Shown here piece by piece: positions 1-5,273 of a stretch of 5,273 bases of DNA. Each line of letters begins with the position of its first letter. Positions within the stretch are counted from its first letter, which is position 1. This DNA comes from Spirochaetaceae bacterium (lineage in GTDB: Bacteria > Spirochaetota > Spirochaetia > DSM-27196 > PXBQ01): contig PXBQ01000018.1 in NCBI GenBank assembly GCA_003566875.1, positions 1-5,273 of the forward strand, in the 5' to 3' direction. The translations under genes were made by a program, and so were the position numbers. Below the pieces are notes generated by a model, which worked only from the letters and a program-made list of their open reading frames with translations, did no database searches and was not told the DNA's origin.

Positions 1-3000
1 GTCCGCCGCGTCGAGATCGCCGGTCCATCCGGCGAAGCGATACCCGCGCGCCGGGACCGCCGTGATGCGCACCGGGACGCGTGAAAACCAGACGCCGGTC
101 CAGCGCCGGGCGTCGGCGATACCGGGCGTTTCGGTGCGAACATCGACGTTCTCGACGCGGACAAAACCGCCGTCCGGGTGTTCGTTTTCTACCGTCAGCT
201 CGAACGTGCCCGGGAGATCCCAGCCGCGGCGCGTGAAGTACTCGATTATCTGCCGCCGCTGAACGGCCGGGCGTGCCGCGACGAACCTCTTGTGCGACGC
301 GATCTGATCTCTCCAGTACTCGATGGACGCCGGATAACCCCACCGTTCGATATGCTCGGGCATTTCCGGTTCCAGCAGCGCCGCCGCGGCGTCGATCGCG
401 GCGTTCATCTCGTCCGGGTGAAAAACCGTGTTCAGGAAGCCCGCGAATCGGTTCAGAAACGTCGTGCGGAACTCGTCGTTCCGGAAAAGGCTCACGATCA
501 TCGCGGTAAACTCGGGTGAACGGTGGAAGGCCGAGTGTATCCCGGTCGCGGCCGCGCGCTCGGCGTCGTCGAGGCCGTCGTTCGCGTAAAACTCCATCGT
601 ATTGTTCTGTCCCATGAACGCATTGTCGAAGTCCCACGTGTGCCACCGCCACCGGCCGTCGTGGCCCGGTCCGGCCGACGGATCGGGCGCGGTCCGTTTC
701 CGCCAGACCGCGACGTGGTCGTTGACGCCGTCGCGGTCGCCGGAGTAGATCCGCGCGATGTTGTAATCGATGAAGCTCACGACGTCCATCTCGCGTAGCA
801 CACGCGCGTACGCCTCGGGATCGCGCATGTCGGTCCCGGCGATGAACGTGTGCAGCGCGTTGTACGGTCTGTTGTCGCGTGGTTCGCCTTCGACGAGCTG
901 CCGGTCGAAACCGAACGGACCCTCGACGATGATCACGTCGTCCGGATCGATCCCGTAGTTCGCCTCGATATAGAACCGGTCGAACCTCTCGCGCAAATTC
1001 TTGATGCCCCAGTACTCGCCGTTCACAAAATGCACGACAGGGCGGTACCTCAACAGCTCGATCTCGAGCCGACCGTTCATCTGGTGTTGAATGACCGCGT
1101 CCTGCATGTGCGAGCGGAACAGGCTCTGACCCGAACGAAGAATCAGCCTTCGGTAGCGGTCGATCGGCGTCGTCGGGTCGTCCCGGCGTGTTGCGTCCGG
1201 GAAGATCGGGTGCTCAAAGGAGTCGGTAACGCCGTACAGTTTTCGCGCGTACAGCCGGAGCGACTTCAGAGGGTGCGAGCGCGAGTACGCTCCGTGGACC
1301 CGGATGCCGCCGTCGATCGCAAACGCCGAGACGCCGTCTGTCTCGAAAAACTCGAGGTGCACCGCGGGCTCCCACGGCCGGCGATAGTTCGCGTCCTGCG
1401 CCATCCACGACTCTTCGTACGGTGGCAGATCGTCGTAAACTCGCCCGGGTACATACGCGCCGTCGTCGTAGTCGAACAGAGCCGACGGTGGCGTCGCGAT
1501 CGTGACGACCGGCAGCGAAAACCGCTCGGGCCCGTGAAGGACCGCAAAGTACGTCGCGGTCGAGATCTCGCTGATCCTTACGGGTTGGTCTTCCTCGGTG
1601 AAGACCGCGGCGCGCACGACGGTGCCACGGACGGTATCGGTCACCGGTGGTTTCCACTCCCAAAACTCGGCGTTCGGCGACGTCGTCGGGATATCGACGA
1701 TACGCGGCTCGCCCGACAACGCGGAGGCGACGGTGTAACTGCCGGAGCGAAAATCGGTGATCACGATCGGTCGATCGTACCGATACGTTCGCTCAAACCG
1801 CGTCTCAAATCTCGGCCCGGTTGCTTCCTCGGTCGCGCCGTGCTCGTACATTCGCACGGTGTACGCCCGTGGGTTTCCTACGGTCCCGGGGTCGGGCACC
1901 GACCCGTCGAGTGTGTAGTAGATCGCGACTCGAGGCCGCGCGCCGGGCCGGTGCTCGCTTGACGGCGGGTCGTTCAACGTCGGAGTCGAGAGCCTGAGTC
2001 CGAATCCACCCGAGTGAAAGCCACTCGCGTGGGAGAACTCCACGGGTTGAAACTCATACCCTTCGACGTTCGCACTGCCCGGCGTCGGCATCGCGAACGT
2101 CGTGTACACGGCGCGCTCGGTCGTGAAATCGTCGGTCTCGTTCCGCCGGCCGTACGACATGTCGCGAGGAACCCGCGGGAAAAGCAATGCGTCGACTCGC
2201 GTCCGGCCGTCGGGTCTTGTGATGATCGCGGCCTCGCCGTGGCCGTCGAGACGAAAACTTGTGTGGTACCGACCGTCGGCGCCGACCGCGTCTCGGCCGG
2301 AAGCCCAGACAAGCAGATGCTCGCCCGCTTCGATCGTGGCGCCGTCCGGAAACTCCCAGCGAGTGCTGCGGTCACGATGGTCGGAGAGATAGTACCCTGA
2401 GAGATCGACCGCGACGTCACCCGGATTGAATAACTCGATCCAGTCGGGGAACTCGCCCGTTCCGTCATCGATCGTCGCGCCGTTTGAACTCATCACCTCG
2501 GAGATCACGACCTCACGGCTCATCGGTGCGGGCAGCTCCTGCGGGTGTCGGCGCGATACATTCGACCAGTACGGCTCGAGTACGGCGTAACCGTCGGTTT
2601 GACCCGAGACCGAGATCGGGTTTTCGCGGATGTCCACCTCGGCGTAGATTCCACGCGCGGGGTCGTCCTGCAGGACACCACGCTCCATCATCCGCGCGAT
2701 CGGTGTGAGGTCGGTGATCCCGGCGTTTCGGACGTTCAAATGAGACAAGTTCGGAAGCGTCTCGAGTACATCGAGTTGATCGTTGATCTCGAGGTCCCGA
2801 ACGATCAGGGTACCGAGCCGCCGGAGCTCCGCGATCGGTTCGATCGACGAGATCTCACGATTCCCGCGCAGATTGAGGTACACGAGGTTCCGCAGCGTCT
2901 CGATCCCGTCGAGACGTCTCACCCGGTTGCCTCGCAGGTTCAGGTACTCGAGCTCGGTAAGTGCGCCCAACGCGCGCAGATTATCGGACTCGAGCCTGTT

Positions 3001-3624
3001 GTCTCTGAGGTCGAGCCGGGCCAGCCGAGTCAGGCTCGCGAGCGGCGCGATGTCGTCGATGTGGTTGTCGCTCAGATCGAGATACTCGAGCCGCGTGAAC
3101 GCCGCGAGCACGGTAATGTCCCGGATGCGCGCGTGGTCGTCCGGGCTCTCGGGGTGCGATGGCCCACGGTTGTGACGCAGGTTCAGCTCGCGTAGTTCCG
3201 GCAGAGCTGCGAGCTCGTCGAGTCTCGCGGCGGCGAGATCCGGCGTGTTCGTGTCGCGCAAGTTCAGCTCGCGAAGCCGCGGGAGCGCCGCGATCGGTGA
3301 GACGTCGTGTATCGGATTCCCGCGGACGTTCAGGACCTCAAGATTCGTCAGCTGCTCGATCCCCGCGAGCGACTCGATCCCGCGGTTCTCCGCGTCGAGT
3401 CGCGTTATTCTCCTGTAATCGGCTCCCGGAGCACCGCGACGTTCGCGCGCGAGCGCGTCGTGGACCGCGGCGGCGAGCGCCGGGTCGTCGAACTCGACCG
3501 GAGCCGCGGTAACCGCGAGCATCACGTACGCGACGGTCACGACGACAAGCGCGGCCGCGGCGACGATCACGAGTTTCTGCGCGCGCGGCATACGACCGGT
3601 TCCGACGAACATCGCAGCGCTCAC
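1..3624 (-). CDS. LRR / lamin-tail / CotH kinase multidomain surface protein (3' end outside window)
   Basis: I translated this frame by hand: 1208 codons with no stop, running off the window at base 1. Residues 12-40 form a basic start and a hydrophobic stretch, a signal peptide (possible cleavage after VTA at 38-40) or a membrane anchor, so the rest is extracytoplasmic. Leucine-rich repeats fill about 73-315. A lamin-tail domain follows at about 371-520 (ISEVMSSNG, DWIELFN, LSGYYLSD, FRLDGHGE). A chitobiase-type beta-sandwich lies at about 566-695 (IYYTLDGS, then GTVVRAAVF). The CotH kinase domain is at about 702-1132: FSLPVVTIAT, GIRVHGAYSR with K787 after it, VNGEYWGIKNLRER at 867-880, the likely catalytic loop DYNIARIYSGDRDGVNDH (953-970, D965) and the metal-binding WDFDNAF at 997-1003 (D998, D1000). 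CotH enzymes are atypical Fam20-like protein kinases; spore-coat CotH of Bacillus phosphorylates CotB. Residues 1141-1208 begin an InlB B-repeat-like domain (VPVRITAVPARGYRFAGWTGD). The substrate is unknown. The start is the GTG at 3624, translationally coupled to VTC. The kinase assignment is confident; activity is inferred. Confidence 0.93.
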   Translation of the reverse strand, partial: MSAAMFVGTGRMPRAQKLVIVAAAALVVVTVAYVMLAVTAAPVEFDDPALAAAVHDALARERRGAPGADYRRITRLDAENRGIESLAGIEQLTNLEVLNVRGNPIHDVSPIAALPRLRELNLRDTNTPDLAAARLDELAALPELRELNLRHNRGPSHPESPDDHARIRDITVLAAFTRLEYLDLSDNHIDDIAPLASLTRLARLDLRDNRLESDNLRALGALTELEYLNLRGNRVRRLDGIETLRNLVYLNLRGNREISSIEPIAELRRLGTLIVRDLEINDQLDVLETLPNLSHLNVRNAGITDLTPIARMMERGVLQDDPARGIYAEVDIRENPISVSGQTDGYAVLEPYWSNVSRRHPQELPAPMSREVVISEVMSSNGATIDDGTGEFPDWIELFNPGDVAVDLSGYYLSDHRDRSTRWEFPDGATIEAGEHLLVWASGRDAVGADGRYHTSFRLDGHGEAAIITRPDGRTRVDALLFPRVPRDMSYGRRNETDDFTTERAVYTTFAMPTPGSANVEGYEFQPVEFSHASGFHSGGFGLRLSTPTLNDPPSSEHRPGARPRVAIYYTLDGSVPDPGTVGNPRAYTVRMYEHGATEEATGPRFETRFERTYRYDRPIVITDFRSGSYTVASALSGEPRIVDIPTTSPNAEFWEWKPPVTDTVRGTVVRAAVFTEEDQPVRISEISTATYFAVLHGPERFSLPVVTIATPPSALFDYDDGAYVPGRVYDDLPPYEESWMAQDANYRRPWEPAVHLEFFETDGVSAFAIDGGIRVHGAYSRSHPLKSLRLYARKLYGVTDSFEHPIFPDATRRDDPTTPIDRYRRLILRSGQSLFRSHMQDAVIQHQMNGRLEIELLRYRPVVHFVNGEYWGIKNLRERFDRFYIEANYGIDPDDVIIVEGPFGFDRQLVEGEPRDNRPYNALHTFIAGTDMRDPEAYARVLREMDVVSFIDYNIARIYSGDRDGVNDHVAVWRKRTAPDPSAGPGHDGRWRWHTWDFDNAFMGQNNTMEFYANDGLDDAERAAATGIHSAFHRSPEFTAMIVSLFRNDEFRTTFLNRFAGFLNTVFHPDEMNAAIDAAAALLEPEMPEHIERWGYPASIEYWRDQIASHKRFVAARPAVQRRQIIEYFTRRGWDLPGTFELTVENEHPDGGFVRVENVDVRTETPGIADARRWTGVWFSRVPVRITAVPARGYRFAGWTGDLDAAD
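229..1521 (-). other. CotH kinase domain within the large surface protein
   Basis: Residues 702-1132 of the large protein. The N-lobe carries the glycine-containing strand GGIRVHGAYSR (772-782) and K787 in the position of the usual PKKS/F motif. The central segment HFVNGEYWGIKNLRERFD (865-882) and NYGIDPDDVIIVEG (889-902) match the bacterial CotH pattern closely. The C-lobe has the DRDGVNDH loop (963-970), WRK at 974-976 and RWRWHTWDFDNAF (991-1003). A helical tail ends near residue 1132. The domain appears complete and full-length for the family. Confidence 0.88.
2065..2514 (-). other. Lamin-tail (LTD) domain within the large surface protein
   Basis: Residues 371-520 form an immunoglobulin-like lamin-tail domain: VVISEVMSSNG, EFPDWIELFNPGD, VDLSGYYLSD, WEFPDGATIEAGEHLLVWASG, then TSFRLDGHGEAAIITRPDG, and a closing YTTFAMPTPGSAN. 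In bacteria this domain is typical of secreted proteins, and LTD placed directly before CotH kinase is a common architecture. Its role is thought to be binding or positioning rather than catalysis. Confidence 0.88.
2680..3408 (-). repeat. Leucine-rich repeat array inside the CotH-kinase gene
   Basis: About ten units of the internalin-like type, L..L(N/D)LR.N.I..(I/L).PIA.L.., start at residues 73 (cap), 95, 117, 144, 179, 201, 225, 247, 270 and 293. The regular unit is 22-24 residues (66-72 nt). Units three and four are longer (27 and 35 residues). The DNA repeats echo this through recurring words such as CTGAACCTGCG. Unit 8 (270-292) and the last unit are the most degenerate. Arrays of this kind usually form a curved protein-binding surface, here placed outside the membrane and ahead of the kinase domain. 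Confidence 0.9.
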
Positions 3625-4346
3625 TGCACGGCCTCGCGAGGCGTAACCATGTCGGGCCGGATAACCTCGATTCCCTGAACGTACTTGCTGTTTGCCATCA
3701 CGCGCAGCGAGTGTTCCATCACGAGATCGGTGAGCCACCGCGGCTCACCGTCGGACGTCTTGGTCTCGAGGATGACGTGGTTCGGACGATGCGGCTTGAG
3801 GATCGACCTTTCCGGGAAAAGGCTCGCCGCGCGCGCGCTCACGACGCCGTGGTCTAACGTCACCCGCAGCGGCAGGCGTTCGCGCGAGACGAACCCCTCG
3901 CGGCGGTACTGCACGAGCACGACCGGGACGAGCGCGCGCACGTGCACGAGCCGCTCGAACTCCATCACGACCGGATCGCTCCGGTCGGGCCAGTGACGCG
4001 TGCGTTCGAACTCCATGTACTCGTCGTACGAGACGCGTGTCGTGTACTTCGTCATCGTATCGCCCGTGCGGGCCTTCAGTTCGACCGAGATAGGACCGGG
4101 GGAGTCGGCGGAGTCGTTGTACGCGCGGATCCGCAGCTTGATCCGGCCGTAGTTCCCGCTCTCTTTCTCGAAGTACGCGCGGTAGTCGCGCGAATCGTAA
4201 TAAATGCTTCGAACGAGGTATCGCCGGCCCGGGGCCAGGGGCGTATAGCGGTCGGGTTCGAGGTGGACGCGCAAAGCCGCCTTCAGCCGGTAATACGCGG
4301 GAAGCGTCAACAGGCACTTTCGTTCGAACCGCTTGATCCCGTCCAT
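3621..4346 (-). CDS. VTC-domain (polyphosphate polymerase-like) protein
   Basis: This is a 241-aa single-domain protein of the VTC family in the CYTH/triphosphate tunnel metalloenzyme superfamily. In yeast Vtc4 this domain makes polyphosphate from ATP. The tunnel motifs appear in order: RxExK at 6-10, SIYYDS at 47-52, the K/R-alternating strand GRIKLRIRAY at 67-76 (K70, R72, R74), VELK at 88-91, R104, QYRR at 146-149, LRVTLD at 160-165, the metal-binding glutamate strand ILETK at 192-196, and the closing SKY at 220-222. All the charged positions expected for substrate and Mn2+/Mg2+ binding appear present, so the enzyme should be active. There is no SPX domain and no membrane helix. The eukaryotic regulatory and translocation parts are absent, and the neighbouring DUF4956 protein may supply the membrane part. 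The ATG at 4346 has a well-placed AGGTG. The TGA overlaps the GTG of the next gene. Whether the product is polyphosphate or another polymer cannot be read from sequence. Confidence 0.92.
   Translation of the reverse strand: MDGIKRFERKCLLTLPAYYRLKAALRVHLEPDRYTPLAPGRRYLVRSIYYDSRDYRAYFEKESGNYGRIKLRIRAYNDSADSPGPISVELKARTGDTMTKYTTRVSYDEYMEFERTRHWPDRSDPVVMEFERLVHVRALVPVVLVQYRREGFVSRERLPLRVTLDHGVVSARAASLFPERSILKPHRPNHVILETKTSDGEPRWLTDLVMEHSLRVMANSKYVQGIEVIRPDMVTPREAVQ
3632..3635 (-). promoter_or_regulatory. Ribosome binding site deciding the GTG start of the CotH gene
   Basis: Minus-strand GAGG (3635-3632) lies inside the last codons of the VTC gene, 7 nt before the GTG at 3624-3622. That GTG overlaps the VTC stop as GTGA. 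The later in-frame ATGs at 3612 and 3591 have no comparable site, so the GTG is preferred. Confidence 0.6.
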
Positions 4347-4350
4347 CGGG

Positions 4351-4356
4351 CACCTA
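4351..4356 (-). promoter_or_regulatory. Ribosome binding site for the VTC gene, overlapping the upstream stop
   Basis: Minus-strand TAGGTG contains both the TAG stop of the DUF4956 gene (4356-4354) and an AGG(TG) Shine-Dalgarno six bases before the ATG at 4346. Ribosomes ending on the first gene would be placed directly over the initiation site of the second, which suggests translational coupling. Confidence 0.6.
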
Positions 4357-5031
4357 CATCGGCAGAGCGAGCTGCGGAGTCAGCAGAGACACCTTCCGGA
4401 CACCGACGATGTTCTTGAGGTCGGCGACCATGTCGCGAATATCTTGTTCGTGAGCGCGGGCCAACCGGATCTCGTACGTAACCTCCCACGTGTCGCCTTC
4501 AACCTCGTGATTGCGCAGCTGAACGTTCGCGCGTTTGCTGTTCACGACGATCTCGACGACCGAGTCGTGATGCGGATCAACGCCTGCGACGACAAGGATG
4601 TACTCCGAGTGAAGAGGGCGACCGTACTTCGCGAGGAACATAACAGCCATGAAGATGCTCAACACGAGCGTCGCAAAAACCGAGATTGTCCAGTTCAGTG
4701 TCCCGACTCCGAGTCCGATCGCGATCGACCAGAACAGGAACACCATATCGCGTGTGTCCTTGATCGGTGTCCGGAATCGGATGATCGAGAGCGATCCCAC
4801 GAGCCCGAGCGACAGCACGAGGTCGCCCTGGATGAAGAACATCACGAGCGTGACGATCGGAGCGAGCAGCGCGAGCGTCGAGAGAAACCCACTCTCGTAG
4901 TTCATGCCTCGATGCGTGTACCGATACACGACCGCGATCAACAGCCCGAGTCCGAGCGCGAGAACCATCGAGATGAAAAAGTTCATAACGAGATCGCCAG
5001 GCACGACTATGATCCTGATGAGTCGATCCAC
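4354..5031 (-). CDS. DUF4956 family polytopic membrane protein
   Basis: This is a 225-aa protein with about five hydrophobic helices (roughly residues 17-35, 48-68, 70-84, 97-112 and 114-134). A soluble C-terminal region of about 90 residues follows and looks like a small alpha/beta (ACT-like) fold. The family signature is clear: YRYTHRG at 36-42 after the first helix, then GLVGSLSIIRFRTPIKD at 76-92, which is the glycine-rich helix ending in the invariant RFRT and an acidic/basic loop. The function is unknown. Members often sit beside VTC-domain and CotH genes, as here, so a role as membrane partner or conduit for the VTC enzyme is plausible inference. I chose the GTG at 5031 because it follows the predicted transcription start, has GGGGAGG upstream (11-nt spacing), and gives the short pre-helix N-terminus I expect for the family. 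Alternatives are GTG 5004 (AGGA, 8-nt spacing) and ATG 4986 (no good ribosome site). The in-frame ATG at 5088 lies upstream of the -10 box and is unlikely. The stop TAG is 7 nt from the next gene. Confidence 0.88.
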   Translation of the reverse strand: MDRLIRIIVVPGDLVMNFFISMVLALGLGLLIAVVYRYTHRGMNYESGFLSTLALLAPIVTLVMFFIQGDLVLSLGLVGSLSIIRFRTPIKDTRDMVFLFWSIAIGLGVGTLNWTISVFATLVLSIFMAVMFLAKYGRPLHSEYILVVAGVDPHHDSVVEIVVNSKRANVQLRNHEVEGDTWEVTYEIRLARAHEQDIRDMVADLKNIVGVRKVSLLTPQLALPM

Positions 5032-5067
5032 TGCTCCCGACGCCTCCCCGCGATTTCTTGTCGGACC

Positions 5068-5096
5068 ATTATAGGGCGTGTCTCGCACACCGGCAA
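5068..5096 (-). promoter_or_regulatory. Sigma70-type promoter for the DUF4956-VTC-CotH operon
   Basis: On the minus strand a perfect -10 hexamer TATAAT lies at 5073-5068. Exactly 17 nt upstream is TTGCCG (5096-5091), matching four of six bases of the -35 consensus. Transcription should start near the G/A at 5062-5061. This lies downstream of the ATG at 5088, so that upstream start cannot be used from this promoter. The start at 5031 would have a leader of about 30 nt. The A/T-rich -10 stands out in an otherwise GC-rich region. The 17-nt spacer contains a small dyad, GTGT-N5-ACAC, discussed as a finding. Confidence 0.72.
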
Positions 5097-5103
5097 GACG
5101 GGC

Positions 5104-5124
5104 TATGGCCTGTGTTATGGCCTG
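5104..5124. repeat. Short direct repeat TATGGCCTG at the ygiQ stop
   Basis: The 9-mer TATGGCCTG occurs at 5104-5112 and again at 5116-5124, a 12-nt period that spans the stop codon of the upstream gene. Two copies only. It may be a simple slippage duplication, and I see no function for it. Confidence 0.4.
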
Positions 5125-5273
5125 CGCGCGCTGCGCGCCGACCGCCGTTTTCCTATCGCAGGACGGTTGCTCGGCGGCCGCCTGCCGGTCGGCCGCGGTT
5201 CAGAAGCGATGAGGCAGTTCGGCGCCGTGCCGATCAGGTCGGTCCGGCCCGCCGTCTCGAGCGCCTCGCGCAC
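5115..5273 (-). CDS. ygiQ: YgiQ-family radical SAM protein, C-terminal tail (5' end outside window)
   Basis: The frame is open from the window edge to a TAA at 5117-5115 and gives 52 residues. It begins VREALETAGRTDLIG, followed by CLI, which matches the conserved C-terminal signature I know from the UPF0313/YgiQ radical SAM family (VREAL..AGR.DLIG....CLI). After CLI comes a disordered tail of about 30 residues rich in Arg, Pro and Lys, which is also usual in this family. The radical SAM CxxxCxxC cluster motif would lie far upstream, outside the window. The molecular function of YgiQ proteins is not settled. The gene runs in the same direction as the downstream operon but is separated from it by a promoter, so it is probably a separate unit. 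The identification rests on one short motif; the reading frame is secure and the family name is likely but not certain. Confidence 0.72.
   Translation of the reverse strand: MREALETAGRTDLIGTAPNCLIASEPRPTGRRPPSNRPAIGKRRSARSARRP

Noticed and set aside
850..1962. A 370-codon open frame on the plus strand
   Set aside because: It lies opposite the CotH kinase and beta-sandwich coding region. The minus-strand frame there encodes clear family motifs, while the plus-strand translation is Arg/Val-rich low-complexity sequence with no recognisable domain. In GC-rich DNA, long antisense open frames are expected.
1974..2468. A 164-codon minus-strand open frame in another phase
   Set aside because: It is Ser/Thr/Arg-rich and overlaps the lamin-tail domain, which is read in the main frame with strong motifs. 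No frameshift is needed, because the main frame is continuous.
2545..3195. A 216-codon plus-strand open frame with a repetitive look
   Set aside because: Its repeats are the antisense reading of the leucine-rich repeat codons of the minus-strand gene. No independent protein signature is visible.
3745..4353. A 202-codon minus-strand open frame overlapping the VTC gene
   Set aside because: It is an out-of-frame shadow of the VTC gene, with Arg/Pro/Ala-rich translation typical of a GC-rich wrong frame.
5032..5088. N-terminal extension of the DUF4956 protein from the ATG at 5088
   Set aside because: The ATG is upstream of the TATAAT at 5073-5068, so a transcript from that promoter would not contain it. 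The added 19 residues are polar and unlike the family N-terminus.
5124..5138. GCGCGC-GCT-GCGCGC hairpin as a terminator
   Set aside because: It lies inside the coding tail of the YgiQ-like gene before its stop, and no T-run follows it on the minus strand. It is more likely codon-driven GC alternation than a terminator.
1..5273. Search for CRISPR arrays, tRNA/rRNA genes, insertion sequences and phage-type elements
   Set aside because: I see no spaced identical repeats, no tRNA-like cloverleaf, no transposase motif and no terminal inverted repeats. The only substantial repetition is the LRR coding array.

Overview
The window is GC-rich by eye, and every gene I can support lies on the minus strand, so it reads from high to low coordinates. 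Third codon positions are strongly G/C and codon use is uniform across the genes, so nothing suggests recently transferred DNA. Large extracellular CotH-kinase proteins beside a bacterial VTC-domain protein, a TTGCCG-17-TATAAT promoter and a YgiQ-type radical SAM tail fit a free-living high-GC bacterium. Spirochaetota or Planctomycetota are guesses only; no rRNA or phylogenetic marker is present.

Layout in transcription order. (1) 5273-5115: the last 52 codons of a YgiQ-family radical SAM protein, cut by the window edge. (2) 5114-5032: a short intergenic region with a good sigma70-type promoter reading into the next gene. (3) 5031-4354: a five-helix membrane protein of the DUF4956 family. (4) 4346-3621: a stand-alone VTC-domain polyphosphate-polymerase-like protein of 241 aa with its tunnel residues in place. 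(5) 3624 to the window edge at 1: one uninterrupted frame of 1208 codons with no stop. It encodes a membrane-anchored or secreted protein with leucine-rich repeats, a lamin-tail domain, a chitobiase-type beta-sandwich, a CotH kinase domain and the start of an InlB B-repeat-like C-terminal domain. This gene fills about two thirds of the window. Its 3' end lies outside.

Genes 3-5 look like one operon. A 7-nt gap separates DUF4956 from VTC, with the Shine-Dalgarno overlapping the stop codon. A GTGA overlap joins VTC to CotH, with GAGG at ideal spacing before the GTG. Together they suggest an envelope phosphate-chemistry module: a cytoplasmic polyphosphate-type catalytic domain, a polytopic membrane partner, and an extracytoplasmic atypical kinase carrying adhesion-type repeats. 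VTC, DUF4956 and CotH genes are known to occur as neighbours in bacteria, but the working relationship proposed here is inference.
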